The position numbers and the translations under genes are program-made. Below the pieces are notes generated by a model that was not told the origin of the DNA, searched no databases, and worked only from the letters and a program-made list of their open reading frames with translations. From Rugamonas sp045984285 (GTDB lineage: Bacteria; Pseudomonadota; Gammaproteobacteria; Burkholderiales; Burkholderiaceae_D), in NCBI RefSeq assembly GCF_045984285.3, contig NZ_JBJQIK030000009.1, forward strand, positions 1 to 64,000: a DNA stretch of 64,000 bases, read 5' to 3'. This document shows positions 36,732-45,296 of this stretch, in pieces (the first letter of the stretch is position 1; the number at the start of each line of letters is the position of its first letter).

Positions 36732-37528
36732 CAGCGTGCCGCCTGTGCCAGGTACTGCAGCATATTGTCGGCCGCCGACAGCACCTTGGTGTTCATTTCG
36801 TAGGTACGCTGGGCGGCGATCATGTCCACCATCTCTTCCACCACCTGCACGTTCGAGCTTTCCAGCGCGCCCTGGCGCAGCTTGCCGAACTGGGCGTCGC
36901 CGGGACGGCCTTCGGTCGGCGCGCCGCTGGCGGCCGTTTCCTGGAACAGGTTCTCGCCCATGGCCTGCAGGCCGGCCGGATTGATGAAGGTGGTCACGGT
37001 CAGCTGGCCCAGCTCGGTCGGCGCGGTCTGGCCCTGCAGCAGCACCGACACGGTGCCGTTCTCGCCGATGGTCAGGCTGCCGCCGATGGCATTGTTCGGC
37101 ACCGTGATCTGCGGCACCAGGGGCAGGCCCTGGGCGTTGATCAGCACGCCGTTCTGGTCCACGCCCAGCTGGCCGGCGCGGGTGTAGCCCGCTTCGCCGT
37201 TCGGACGGCGCACCTGCAGGAAGCCGTTGCCGTTGACCATCACGTCGTACTGGTTATTGGTCACTTGCACGCCGCCGGTGGTGTGCACCTTCTGCGTGCC
37301 CACCACATGGGTGCCGTTACCCAGCTGCACGCCGGTCGGCGCCAGCGTGTTGTTGTCCGCGCGCTGTGCGCCAGGCTGGCCTTCGACCGAGTAGAACAGG
37401 TCTTCGAACACCACGCGGTCTTTCTTGTAGCCCACGGTGTTGGCATTGGCCAGGTTGTTGGCGATGGCCTGCAGCTTGGCATCCTGTGCCTGCACGCCGG
37501 TCTTGCTGATCCACATTGCTGGATTCAT
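36731..37528 (-). CDS. flgG: flagellar distal rod protein (FlgG)
   Basis: A 265-residue distal rod subunit. The N-terminus MNPAMWISKTGVQAQDAKLQ and ANNLANANTVGYKKDR, with FEDLFY in the FlgG-specific loop, and the C-terminus EEMVDMIAAQRTYEMNTKVL are diagnostic. Length about 260 matches FlgG and separates it from the longer FlgE. Confidence 0.96.
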   Translation of the reverse strand: MNPAMWISKTGVQAQDAKLQAIANNLANANTVGYKKDRVVFEDLFYSVEGQPGAQRADNNTLAPTGVQLGNGTHVVGTQKVHTTGGVQVTNNQYDVMVNGNGFLQVRRPNGEAGYTRAGQLGVDQNGVLINAQGLPLVPQITVPNNAIGGSLTIGENGTVSVLLQGQTAPTELGQLTVTTFINPAGLQAMGENLFQETAASGAPTEGRPGDAQFGKLRQGALESSNVQVVEEMVDMIAAQRTYEMNTKVLSAADNMLQYLAQAAR

Positions 37529-37554
37529 GGCTTACTCCCGAATGGTTGTCTTGC

Positions 37555-38283
37555 TTAGCCGCCGAGCAGGCGGTTGCCGGCCACGGTCATGTCGTCGCTG
37601 GCTTTAAAGAGTTTCATCTGCACTTCGAAGGTGCGGTTCAGGCTCATGGTGGCGATCATTTCCTCCACCGCCGATACATTGCTGCCTTCCAGGTGGCCGG
37701 CGCGCACCTGCACCGTGGCATCCGCGTTCAGCGGCTGGCCGTCGCGGGTCACGATCAGGCCCGCTTCGTTCTTGGTCAGCTCCGGACCGTCGGCGCGCAC
37801 CAGCTTCAGCTTGTCGATGGTCTGCATTTCGCCCAGGCCGCCCGGGCTCTGGATCGAGATGGTGCCGTCGGTGCCGATTTCGATCTTGTTGTACTGGGGC
37901 AGGGTGATCGGGCCGCCTTCGCCCAGCACCGGCATGCCGTTCACGGTCAGCGTGCCGTCCGCGTCCAGCGTGAAGCCGCCGGCGCGGGTGTAGGCCTCGC
38001 CGGTCGGGCCCTGCACCGCGAAGTAGCCGGGGCCGGACACGGCCACGTCCAGTTCGCGGCCGGTGGCCTTCAGCACGCCCTGCTTGGTGGAGATGGCATT
38101 GGCCTGCAGGTTGGCCATATGGCGGTCGTCGTAGCCGTAGCCCGGCACCGCCTGGGCGGCCGCCAGTTCCAGGTTGGCACGGAAACCATTGGTGTCCATG
38201 TTCGCCAGGTTGTTGGCGTGTACCTGCTGGCCGCGCAGGGCCCGCTCGGCCCCGCTCATTGCTGTGTAGATCAGCGCATCCAT
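37555..38283 (-). CDS. flgF: flagellar proximal rod protein (FlgF)
   Basis: A 242-residue rod subunit. It begins MDALIYTAMSGAERALRGQQ and has NNLANMDTNGFRANL and a C-terminal EEMIATMSLNRTFEVQMKLF. The MDALIYTAMSGA start is typical of FlgF. It lies between flgE and flgG in the standard order, with short gaps. Confidence 0.95.
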   Translation of the reverse strand: MDALIYTAMSGAERALRGQQVHANNLANMDTNGFRANLELAAAQAVPGYGYDDRHMANLQANAISTKQGVLKATGRELDVAVSGPGYFAVQGPTGEAYTRAGGFTLDADGTLTVNGMPVLGEGGPITLPQYNKIEIGTDGTISIQSPGGLGEMQTIDKLKLVRADGPELTKNEAGLIVTRDGQPLNADATVQVRAGHLEGSNVSAVEEMIATMSLNRTFEVQMKLFKASDDMTVAGNRLLGG

Positions 38284-38298
38284 GTCGGCTCAGTCTCT

Positions 38299-39552
38299 TT
38301 ACATCGCCTGCATCAGCGACTGCAGCATCTGGTTCTCGGTGGTGATGACCTTCGAGTTCGCCTGGTAATTGCGCTGCGAAGTCATCAGGCCCACCAGTTC
38401 CGAGGTGATGTCCACGTTCGAGCCTTCCAGGGTCTGGGCCGACAGGGTGCCGGCCAGGCCGATGCCCGGATTTTCCACGTTCACGTCGCCGGCTGCGGTA
38501 TTGGCGGTCCAGCTGGTGTTGTCGGCCTGGGTCAGGGCGTCTTCGTTAGGGAAGGTGGCAATGCCGATCACGCCGACGCGCTGGCGCTCGCCGTTCGAGT
38601 ATTTGGCGATCACGCTGCCATCGTCCTGCAGCTCGACGCCGACATAGTTGCCGGAGGAGTAGCCATCCGCCTTGTTGGTCGAGGTTACGGCATCGCCGGC
38701 CTGGAAGGTGGTACCTCTCCAGTCGATGGTGAACAGCAGGGGATCCGCACCGGCAATCGGCAGCCCGGGTGGCGTGTTGCCGTCGCCGGGCGTAAAGCTG
38801 GTGATGGCCGGCGCTACGTCGATCAGTTTGCCGGTCGCATCGAATTCGAGGGTAGGCGGCGTAGCCGGGGTAGTGACTTCTTCGCCGTCAAAGGCGATGT
38901 GGACCTGGACCGTGTCGGCATCCACTTTCACGAAGTACTGTGTAATCGTGTGTTCGGTACCGCGCGAGTCGTACACCAGCGTGGTCTTGGTCATGTTGTA
39001 GTCGTCCACGTCCGGCACCGTGGGCGGCGTGGTGGTAGTGGTCGGCGGGGTCCACAGGGTGGGGTCCGGAATGGTCCAGTCGAGTGACAGGTTGGCGACA
39101 TATTTCATGTCGGTGGTTGGCTTGGCCGGGATCAGGCCGGTCGGAACCTTCAGGTCGCCCAGCGGGCCCTGGGTCGTGGCGCCGGGCGCGATCGGGAAGC
39201 CTTGCACCTTGCGGCCGTTGGCATCGACCAGGAAGTCGTCAGCATTCTTGGTGAACAGACCGACACGGCTGTACACGGTCTGGCCGCTGTTGTCTTTCAG
39301 CACGAAGAAGCCGCGGCCGTTGATCGAGGCGTCGGTGGCGCGGCCGGTGTTCAGCACGCCGCCGTTCAGACCGATGCTCTGGGTGGTCGAGGTCACCTGG
39401 GTGCCGACCGGCGTGGTGCCTGCGTACATGGCCGAGAAGTTGGCGCGCGAGGACTTGAAGCCGTAGGTCCCGGCGTTGGCGATATTGTTCGAAATGGTAT
39501 CCAGCTGCTCGTTGATGGCCTGGATGCCGGACAGGGCGATATCGAAACTCAT
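38299..39552 (-). CDS. flgE: flagellar hook protein (FlgE)
   Basis: A 417-residue hook subunit. The D0 helix has MSFDIALSGIQAINEQLDT and SNNIANAGTYGFKSSRANF; the C-terminus NVDITSELVGLMTSQRNYQAN is the usual partner. The centre is threonine/proline-rich (TTTTTPPTVPDVDD), as in the surface-exposed variable hook domain. Length is typical of FlgE. Confidence 0.95.
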   Translation of the reverse strand: MSFDIALSGIQAINEQLDTISNNIANAGTYGFKSSRANFSAMYAGTTPVGTQVTSTTQSIGLNGGVLNTGRATDASINGRGFFVLKDNSGQTVYSRVGLFTKNADDFLVDANGRKVQGFPIAPGATTQGPLGDLKVPTGLIPAKPTTDMKYVANLSLDWTIPDPTLWTPPTTTTTPPTVPDVDDYNMTKTTLVYDSRGTEHTITQYFVKVDADTVQVHIAFDGEEVTTPATPPTLEFDATGKLIDVAPAITSFTPGDGNTPPGLPIAGADPLLFTIDWRGTTFQAGDAVTSTNKADGYSSGNYVGVELQDDGSVIAKYSNGERQRVGVIGIATFPNEDALTQADNTSWTANTAAGDVNVENPGIGLAGTLSAQTLEGSNVDITSELVGLMTSQRNYQANSKVITTENQMLQSLMQAM

Positions 39553-39566
39553 GGTGTTTCCTTTCC

Positions 39567-40268
39567 TTATTGAGCGGAAGACGTTGCGCCGGCAGTGGCG
39601 ACAGTGGAAGTGGTGGCTTTGCCGTTGAAGGCGGTGATGGCGCCCGGCGCCACTTCGCCCACATTGGCGACATTCAGGACGATGGCGCCGCCGGCGCCGA
39701 GGCGCACGCTGTTCAGGCGGCCAGCGATGTCGACCGGCGGTTCCTCGCCGGTGCTGGTGGTGACTTTCAGCTTGTAGGTGCCGGCCGGCAGGCCGAGCGC
39801 CGTCGGGTCGACGGAGAAGGGCACCGAGCCGGCCGCCACGGAGCCGAGCTCGACCTTGTATTCCTTGCCGCCCACGCTGGTCAGCACCAGCGTGGTCTTG
39901 GTGCTCGACGCGCCCAGCGTGACTTCGCCCTTGACCTTGGCGCCGTCCAGCTGCACCTGGTCGACATTGACCATGACGTCGGAGCCCACCTGGGCGCCCA
40001 GGGCCAGCACCTGCATGCTCTGCAGCACGCTGGCGTTCGCGCTGGTCAGGTTGGACAGGTTCTGCAGCGCTTCGGTCTGCGCCAGCTGGGTCAGCTGCTG
40101 CACGAACTGGGCCGGGTCGCTGGGCGCCAGCGGATCCTGGTTCTTGATCTGGGCCACCAGCAGCTTGGTAAACATGTCCTGCTGCGCGCTGACGCCGTTC
40201 TGCAGCGGATTGTTGGCATTGGCCGCCGCATTGGCGCTGCTGCCGAAGTAATTGGTATCGATCGCCAT
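39567..40268 (-). CDS. flgD: flagellar hook cap protein (FlgD)
   Basis: A 233-residue hook-assembly scaffold. The N-terminal motif FTKLLVAQIKNQDPLAPSDP, then QFVQQLTQLAQTEALQNL, identifies the FlgD family. The C-terminal half has a FlgD Ig-like/Tudor region (AGTYKLKVTTSTG). It starts 3 nt past the flgC stop. Confidence 0.94.
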   Translation of the reverse strand: MAIDTNYFGSSANAAANANNPLQNGVSAQQDMFTKLLVAQIKNQDPLAPSDPAQFVQQLTQLAQTEALQNLSNLTSANASVLQSMQVLALGAQVGSDVMVNVDQVQLDGAKVKGEVTLGASSTKTTLVLTSVGGKEYKVELGSVAAGSVPFSVDPTALGLPAGTYKLKVTTSTGEEPPVDIAGRLNSVRLGAGGAIVLNVANVGEVAPGAITAFNGKATTSTVATAGATSSAQ

Positions 40269-40271
40269 GGC

Positions 40272-40688
40272 TTAGCCTTCGCCGAGTTTGAGCAGCGACT
40301 GCTGCATGCCGCGGATGCGTCCCAGCACCTCGACATTGGTTTCGAAAGCGCGCGAGGCGGACATCATGTCCGTCATCTCGGCCACCTGGTTGACATTCGG
40401 GTAGAACACCATGCCCTCGGCGTTGGCCAGAGGATTGTCCGGTTCATACACGCGGCGCAGCGGCTCGGCGCTTTGCACCACGTCCAGCACCTGCACCCGG
40501 CCGCCCGCGTTCGGGTCCAGGCCTTCGTTCATCACGGCCGCGAAGACCGGCTTGCGGGCGCGGTAGGTTTCGTTCTCGCTGCCGGCCACTGAATCGGCAT
40601 TGGCCAGATTCGATGCCACCGTATTCAGGCGCACGGTCTGCGCCGCCATCGCCGAGCCGGCGATCTGGGATATATCCTTGAAGCTCAT
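40272..40688 (-). CDS. flgC: flagellar proximal rod protein (FlgC)
   Basis: A 138-residue rod subunit with MSFKDISQIAGSAMAAQT, ASNLANADSVAGSENETYRAR and the C-terminus NQVAEMTDMMSASRAFETN. These are the FlgC signatures, including the conserved SENETYRARKPVF loop. Length is normal. Confidence 0.95.
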   Translation of the reverse strand: MSFKDISQIAGSAMAAQTVRLNTVASNLANADSVAGSENETYRARKPVFAAVMNEGLDPNAGGRVQVLDVVQSAEPLRRVYEPDNPLANAEGMVFYPNVNQVAEMTDMMSASRAFETNVEVLGRIRGMQQSLLKLGEG

Positions 40689-40700
40689 GGGCTACCTCGC

Positions 40701-41063
40701 CTATTGGCCGTTGATGGCCTTGGCCAGACCGCGCAGCTTCATGTTCACGAAGGTGAGGCTGGTCTGGAAATCGGTTGCGTTCTGCGAAAAGGCCGCCTGC
40801 TCGACACCGATCTCGACGGTATTGCCGTCGGCGGTCGGGTGGTAGGGCACGCGGTACAGCGGCGACGAGTCGCCGTCCAGTGGCAGTTCGCCGTTTGCTT
40901 CAGCCTGCAGGCGCGCCATGGAAGACGCGAAGTCGATATCCTGCGCCTGGAAGCCCGGCGTATTTTCGTTGGCGATGTTGGAAGCGAGGATGCGGGTGCG
41001 TTCGGCGCGCAGATGTAATGCATCCGCATGCGGGCCGGCAGCGTCCTTGAAATTGATTCCCAT
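40701..41063 (-). CDS. flgB: flagellar proximal rod protein (FlgB)
   Basis: A 120-residue rod subunit and first gene of the leftward flgB-L run. RILASNIANENTPGFQAQDIDF and the C-terminal FQTSLTFVNMKLRGLAKAI define FlgB. ATG 41063 is chosen because GGGGAA lies just upstream; a longer reading frame from 41156 adds an unlikely leader. It is divergent from flgA over 116 nt, which must hold the promoters of both. Confidence 0.93.
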   Translation of the reverse strand: MGINFKDAAGPHADALHLRAERTRILASNIANENTPGFQAQDIDFASSMARLQAEANGELPLDGDSSPLYRVPYHPTADGNTVEIGVEQAAFSQNATDFQTSLTFVNMKLRGLAKAINGQ

Positions 41064-41179
41064 ATTTTTCCCCAGTTTTGTTGGCTGCGGTTGCCTGCCG
41101 GAAGGAGGGCGTGTGAAAATGGCGCCCAAGCGATTTCCGGCGTGAAACCGCCGCACTCATCATAGTAAAGGTATTGCCC

Positions 41180-41905
41180 ATGCTCAACAACCCCCCTGTG
41201 TGCTACTTTTTAGCATTTTTAGCGCTGGCCGCAACACCGGCGCTGCAGGCGGCGGCGCCGGACCAGGGCGGGGTGGCGGCCCAGGTGCAGAAAGCGGCCC
41301 GGGAACAGCTGGTGCGCTACGCGGAAAGCGCCGGCCTGAACGACCCTGCTTTCGATGTCGAAGTGGCCAGGACCGGGCGCCCCGCCGCGCCCTGCGGCCA
41401 GCCGGTCAGAGTGGAGGCGGCCGATACCCGCAATCCGGCCCGCATGCGCTTCATCGCCGTCTGCCCGGAGCCGGGCGGCTGGCGCTACGATTTCCAGACC
41501 CGCAACCGGATCACGGCCCGTGTTGTGGTTGCGGCAAATGACGTGCCTGCAGGGAAACTTTTATCCCCGAACGACCTGTTGCTGGAGCGCCACGACATCA
41601 GCACCATTCCGGACGCCCTGTCCGACCTGGGGGCGGTGGCCGAGATGTCGGCCCGCCGTTCGCTGCGCACGGGCGACGTGCTGCGCCAGAACATGCTGAC
41701 GGCGCCGCTGCTGGTGAAGCGGGGCGACCCGGTGCGCATCGTGGCGCGGCGCGACCAGATTGAGGTAAGCATGGCGGGCGAAGCGCTGGATGCGGGCGCG
41801 CGCGGCGCCGTGGTGCGGGTGAAGAATGCCAGCGGCAATACCATCCGCGCCCGGGTCACGGACCTGGGGCAGGTGGAGCCGGCCGATACCCCGGCCGCGA
41901 ATTAG
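41180..41905 (+). CDS. flgA: flagellar P-ring assembly chaperone (FlgA)
   Basis: A 241-residue periplasmic chaperone for FlgI. A signal peptide (cleavage near LQA) is followed by the SAF domain with VVVAANDVPAGKLLSPNDLLLE and the C-terminal VKRGDPVRIVARRDQIEVSM, then GNTIRARV. ATG 41180 is chosen over an in-frame TTG at 41174 because AAAGG lies at good distance. Its stop overlaps the stop of the convergent glucosaminidase gene. Confidence 0.93.
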   Translation: MLNNPPVCYFLAFLALAATPALQAAAPDQGGVAAQVQKAAREQLVRYAESAGLNDPAFDVEVARTGRPAAPCGQPVRVEAADTRNPARMRFIAVCPEPGGWRYDFQTRNRITARVVVAANDVPAGKLLSPNDLLLERHDISTIPDALSDLGAVAEMSARRSLRTGDVLRQNMLTAPLLVKRGDPVRIVARRDQIEVSMAGEALDAGARGAVVRVKNASGNTIRARVTDLGQVEPADTPAAN

Positions 41906-42657
41906 TTGGAGAGGGCGGAAATGCGTTTGGCCACGCTGGCCAGCTTGTCCGCGTAGGACGGGTCGGTGGCATAGCCGCCCGCTGCCAGCCCCCTGGCGAA
42001 GGCCTGGGCATCGTTGCCGGCATTGAGCGCATGCTGGTAGCGCGGATTGCCGGCCAGCAGGCTGGCGTAGTCGCGGAAGGCGCTGGCCTGGTCCGGGTAG
42101 CTGCGGAAGCGCTCCACCTTGCGCAGCGCCACGCCTCCTTCGTATTCGGTGGTGGCGGCGGCCGCCACGGCGCCCTGCCATCCGCTGCCGGCCTTGATCC
42201 CGAACAGATTATTGCTGTCGGCCGCGCCCTGGCGCAGCGGGCGCTGGCCCCAGCCCGATTCCAGCGCGGCATGGGCCGCCACCAGGTCCGGCGACACGCC
42301 CAGTTTCTGGCCCGCCTCTTCGGCATAGGGCCGGATGGAGGCCAGGAAGGCCTGCTGCAGCGGCTGGTCCACACCCTCGGCCTGCGGCTCGGTGCCGCCG
42401 ATCGCGGCCTGGCTGTTCAGGCGCGCACGCAGTGCGGCGCCGTCCACATTCAGGCCGGCCGCCGGGGCCGCGAACGCGGCGCCGCTGCCGCTCTCGATGA
42501 AGCCGGCCACCTCGGCCTGCACGGCCAGGAAGGTGGAGGAAAAGCGCGCGCCGCCGCTGTTGCCGAAGGCGGCAGGCAGGGCAGGGCGCGTCGCCGTGAC
42601 ATTGGAGACGGTGGCGGCGGTGGCTGCGGTCGGCAGCGTGAATTCAGGCCGGCTCAT
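41902..42657 (-). CDS. stand-alone FlgJ-type glucosaminidase (muramidase)
   Basis: A 251-residue protein matching the C-terminal peptidoglycan-hydrolysing half of FlgJ. The catalytic region is LVAAHAALESGWGQ (Glu about residue 133), followed by NLFGIKAGSGW, FRSYPDQASAFRDYASLL and the C-terminal GYATDPSYADKLASV. Its N-terminus is not the rod-binding domain; that is encoded at 34554-34949. It would open the murein layer for the rod. ATG 42657 overlaps flgN by 14 nt; an in-frame ATG at 42675 is the alternative, and neither has a clear ribosome-binding site. No signal peptide is visible, consistent with export through the flagellar apparatus. Confidence 0.87.
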   Translation of the reverse strand: MSRPEFTLPTAATAATVSNVTATRPALPAAFGNSGGARFSSTFLAVQAEVAGFIESGSGAAFAAPAAGLNVDGAALRARLNSQAAIGGTEPQAEGVDQPLQQAFLASIRPYAEEAGQKLGVSPDLVAAHAALESGWGQRPLRQGAADSNNLFGIKAGSGWQGAVAAAATTEYEGGVALRKVERFRSYPDQASAFRDYASLLAGNPRYQHALNAGNDAQAFARGLAAGGYATDPSYADKLASVAKRISALSN

Positions 42658-43075
42658 AGGTCTGGTCGTCGCCATGCAGCACGCGCTGCATGATGGTGTA
42701 CTGCTCGGCCATCAGGTCGCCGTTGCGGCGGCTCAGGGCCTTGGCGCTGATGACCTGCTGTTCCAGCGCGGCCCAGTCGGCCAGCACGCGGGCCCGGGCG
42801 TCCGGGCGCAGCAGGGCGAACACGGCGTCCATGCTCGGTTGCGGGCCGGCCAGCACGGTGGCCAGTTCGACGCGGCGCGCGCGGCGCGTTTCCAGCGCCG
42901 TGGCCACCTGGCCCAGCTGTTCAGCGAGCTCGGCCAGCATGCCGAGCTTGTGGCTGATGGCGGCGCGGAACTGCTGTTCCAGCAGCTCCAGCAGCTTCGC
43001 ATAATCCTGCGCATCGTCCGCAATGCCTTGCAGCAGCTGCTTCATGGCTTCCGGGCGCGCAATGGCTTCCGTCAC
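42644..43075 (-). CDS. flgN: flagellar export chaperone for FlgK/FlgL (FlgN)
   Basis: A 143-residue helical cytosolic protein. It starts at GTG 43075, which overlaps the flgM stop (GTGA) and is preceded by GGAGGCG at ideal distance; the first internal Met would remove 10 residues. The helical body with LLELLEQQFRAAISHKLG and RRNGDLMAEQYTIMQRVL is FlgN-like. Position after flgM supports the call. Confidence 0.85.
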   Translation of the reverse strand: MTEAIARPEAMKQLLQGIADDAQDYAKLLELLEQQFRAAISHKLGMLAELAEQLGQVATALETRRARRVELATVLAGPQPSMDAVFALLRPDARARVLADWAALEQQVISAKALSRRNGDLMAEQYTIMQRVLHGDDQTYEPA

Positions 43076-43377
43076 TTTTCGCCTCCATGGAAGCGCTGGA
43101 TCAGGCCCGCCAGCTTGCCGGCGTTGAAGGGCAGCTCGCCCTTGGCCAGCGCGTCGCGCAGCTCGGCCACGCGCTCGTGGTCGATATCCGGCATCTCCTT
43201 CATGGCCTGCAGCGCAGGCTGCAGCACGGCCGATTGCAGGGCCTGCTGGGGCGCGGCAGCGGGGGCGCGCACGGCTTCCGCCGGCGCTGCGTCGGTAACG
43301 GTCTGTACCACGACGCCGCCTGGCGTACCGGTAACAATTCTCATGCGTGGCCCCCTTGCCTTGGTTTCGATGCTCAT
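43072..43377 (-). CDS. flgM: anti-sigma28 factor (FlgM)
   Basis: A 101-residue small acidic/helical protein. The C-terminal half (HERVAELRDALAKGELPFNAGKLAGLIQRF) has the conserved sigma28-binding helix pattern, KVAELRxAIxxGxYxxxxxxxA in other FlgM proteins. The N-terminal half is low complexity, as expected for the disordered exported part. With fliA in the same cluster it gives this system its own sigma28 checkpoint. Confidence 0.87.
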   Translation of the reverse strand: MSIETKARGPRMRIVTGTPGGVVVQTVTDAAPAEAVRAPAAAPQQALQSAVLQPALQAMKEMPDIDHERVAELRDALAKGELPFNAGKLAGLIQRFHGGEK

Positions 43378-43380
43378 GCC

Positions 43381-44355
43381 TTACCTCTGCGGCGCGAGCT
43401 TGTTGCGCAATTGCTGAATGACGCCGGCATCCGGCACCTGGGCGTCGATGCCCTGGCCCAGCTCGGTCGTGTTGCTGCGTTCGCCCGGCATGCCGAACAT
43501 ATCCTTGATGGCGTTGGCCTGGCCGGTGGTCAGGATCAGCAGCTCGATGCGGCGGTTTTCCGACGCGGCGGCATTCTTCGTGTTCAGCGGCGCGCGGTCG
43601 GCCATGCCGACCACCTGCAGCACGCTGCTGGTGGGCATTGTACCAAGCAGCAGCTGGGCGCGCGCAGCCATCGCACGATTGGACGACAGGTTCCAGTTGG
43701 AGAAGGCGAAATAGCTGGTGTCGGCGTACTGCGCCGAGTCGGTATGGCCGACGATCAGCATCTGGTTTTCCATCTTCGCGAACAGCGGGCCCATATTCTT
43801 CAGCAGCTTGGCGAAACGGCCGGTCGGCACCGCGCTGCCGCGCACGAACATGCCCTGCTTGTCGGTATCGTGCAGCATCACGCGCAGGCCGTAGGGCGTG
43901 ATGATGGACTCCAGGTTGGGCGCCAGGCCCGCTTCCTTGCTCATCTCCGTCAGCGCGTCGGCCAGCTTCTTCAGGTCTTCCGGGCTCTGGTAACTGACCT
44001 TGGTGGTCGACGGGTCGGCCGGGTCGGTGGTCTTGCCTTCGCCCTGCACGTCGGCGGTGCCGGTGCGCGGCATCTGGAAGCGTTCGATCAGGCTGCCGCG
44101 CGGGCCGCCCACCTGCTGCGGCATCACGCCCTTGCCCTGGTCGGTGCGGTTGCCGTCCGATTCGGTCAGCACCTGCTCCAGCGATTCGGTATTGCGCGCG
44201 GCCATCAGCCACAGCACGAGGAACAGGCACATCAGCGCCAGGCAGAAGTCGGCGAACGCTACCTTCCAGGCGCCGCCGTGCTCGTCGTGCGCGTGCTTGC
44301 CGCCGCCGCGCTTGACGATGGTTTCGCTATGGGCCTTCTCATGCGGCTTTAGCAC
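43381..44355 (-). CDS. motB: flagellar motor stator protein MotB (LafU-like)
   Basis: A 324-residue inner-membrane stator subunit. A single helix follows AWKVAFADFCLALM, with the proton-accepting Asp in FADF. The C-terminal OmpA-like domain (about 185-290) has QMLIVGHTDSAQY, NWNLSSNRAMAAR, GMADRAPL and NRRIELLI for peptidoglycan binding. Start GTG 44355 is chosen because GTGGAGG lies 5 nt upstream; a longer frame from 44412 lies deeper inside motA and lacks a site. It overlaps motA by 17 nt. Confidence 0.92.
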   Translation of the reverse strand: MLKPHEKAHSETIVKRGGGKHAHDEHGGAWKVAFADFCLALMCLFLVLWLMAARNTESLEQVLTESDGNRTDQGKGVMPQQVGGPRGSLIERFQMPRTGTADVQGEGKTTDPADPSTTKVSYQSPEDLKKLADALTEMSKEAGLAPNLESIITPYGLRVMLHDTDKQGMFVRGSAVPTGRFAKLLKNMGPLFAKMENQMLIVGHTDSAQYADTSYFAFSNWNLSSNRAMAARAQLLLGTMPTSSVLQVVGMADRAPLNTKNAAASENRRIELLILTTGQANAIKDMFGMPGERSNTTELGQGIDAQVPDAGVIQQLRNKLAPQR

Positions 44356-45256
44356 GGCTGCCTCCACGACGCGAACCGCCTTCCGGCTCGCTGTTGCGGC
44401 CTTCCATGGCATTGATCCAGCCTTCCAGCTGGGCGAAACTTGGCTTGATGTTCAGCTGCACCAGGCGGCGGCCGGCGTCGATCGCCAGCAGCGGCGGCTT
44501 GCCGGCCACGTGCGTGACCAGCACCACCTTCACGCATTCCAGCGTGGACGCTTCTTCGCCCACCAGCTGCTTCATCATGTTCGAGATCGGGTCCAGCACG
44601 CCGTAGCAGAAGAAAATACCGATGAAGGTGCCGACCATGGCGGCGCCCACGTGTTCCGCGATCTCGCCCGAGGTCGCGCCTTCGTTCACGGTGCCCATGG
44701 TGATCACGATGCCCAGCACCGCGGCCAGGATGCCGAAGCCGGGCATCGCTTCGGCGATCTTGTTGAGCGATTTGGCCGGCTGGGTCAGCTCCTCGTGGAT
44801 GGCTTCCAGCTCCTGCTCCAGCACGCCTTCCAGCTCGTGCGCATTGATCTTGCCCATCGCCATCAGGCGGAAGTTGTCGACGATGAAGGCCAGCAGCTTG
44901 GGCTCTTCCAGCACGGCCGGGTAGCGCTTGAACAGCGGGCTGTCCTTCGGCGCCTCCACGTGGGCGTCCAGCGCCTTCAGGCCGCCGGCCGCCAGCTGCA
45001 GCAGTTCATACATCAGCAGCAGCAGCTGGCGCTGGAACTCGGAGTCGTATTTCTTGCGGGTGACGATCTTCTTGATCTGGGCCACCATCTCGTGCAGCAC
45101 GTGCATCGGGTTGCCCAGGATAATGGCGCCCAGGCCGGCGCCGGCAATCACCAGCACCTCGATCGGCTGCCAGATCTGGTGCAGCGAACCGCCCATCATG
45201 GCGTAGCCGCCGAACACACTGCCCAGAACGATAAATATGCCGACTAGTTGCTGCAT
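44339..45256 (-). CDS. motA: flagellar motor stator protein MotA (LafT-like)
   Basis: A 305-residue inner-membrane protein with four membrane segments. Signatures are MQQLVGIFIVLGSVFGGYAM, EVLVIAGAGLGAIILGNP, MPGFGILAAVLGIVITMG and AAMVGTFIGIFFCYGVLDP. The cytoplasmic loop between helices 2 and 3 carries charged residues expected to contact FliG. It is a proton-type MotA by family. Clustering with fliA and fliL fits the laf S-T-U order of lateral systems. Confidence 0.94.
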   Translation of the reverse strand: MQQLVGIFIVLGSVFGGYAMMGGSLHQIWQPIEVLVIAGAGLGAIILGNPMHVLHEMVAQIKKIVTRKKYDSEFQRQLLLLMYELLQLAAGGLKALDAHVEAPKDSPLFKRYPAVLEEPKLLAFIVDNFRLMAMGKINAHELEGVLEQELEAIHEELTQPAKSLNKIAEAMPGFGILAAVLGIVITMGTVNEGATSGEIAEHVGAAMVGTFIGIFFCYGVLDPISNMMKQLVGEEASTLECVKVVLVTHVAGKPPLLAIDAGRRLVQLNIKPSFAQLEGWINAMEGRNSEPEGGSRRGGSRAKAA

Positions 45257-45296
45257 GATTTTCTACCCTTAGTTTTTATATTGGCTGCGTCCGCGC

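Noticed and set aside
43076..44230. Long minus-strand extension upstream of flgN
   Set aside because: It overlaps motB and flgM out of frame; only the part from GTG 43075 matches FlgN and has a ribosome-binding site.
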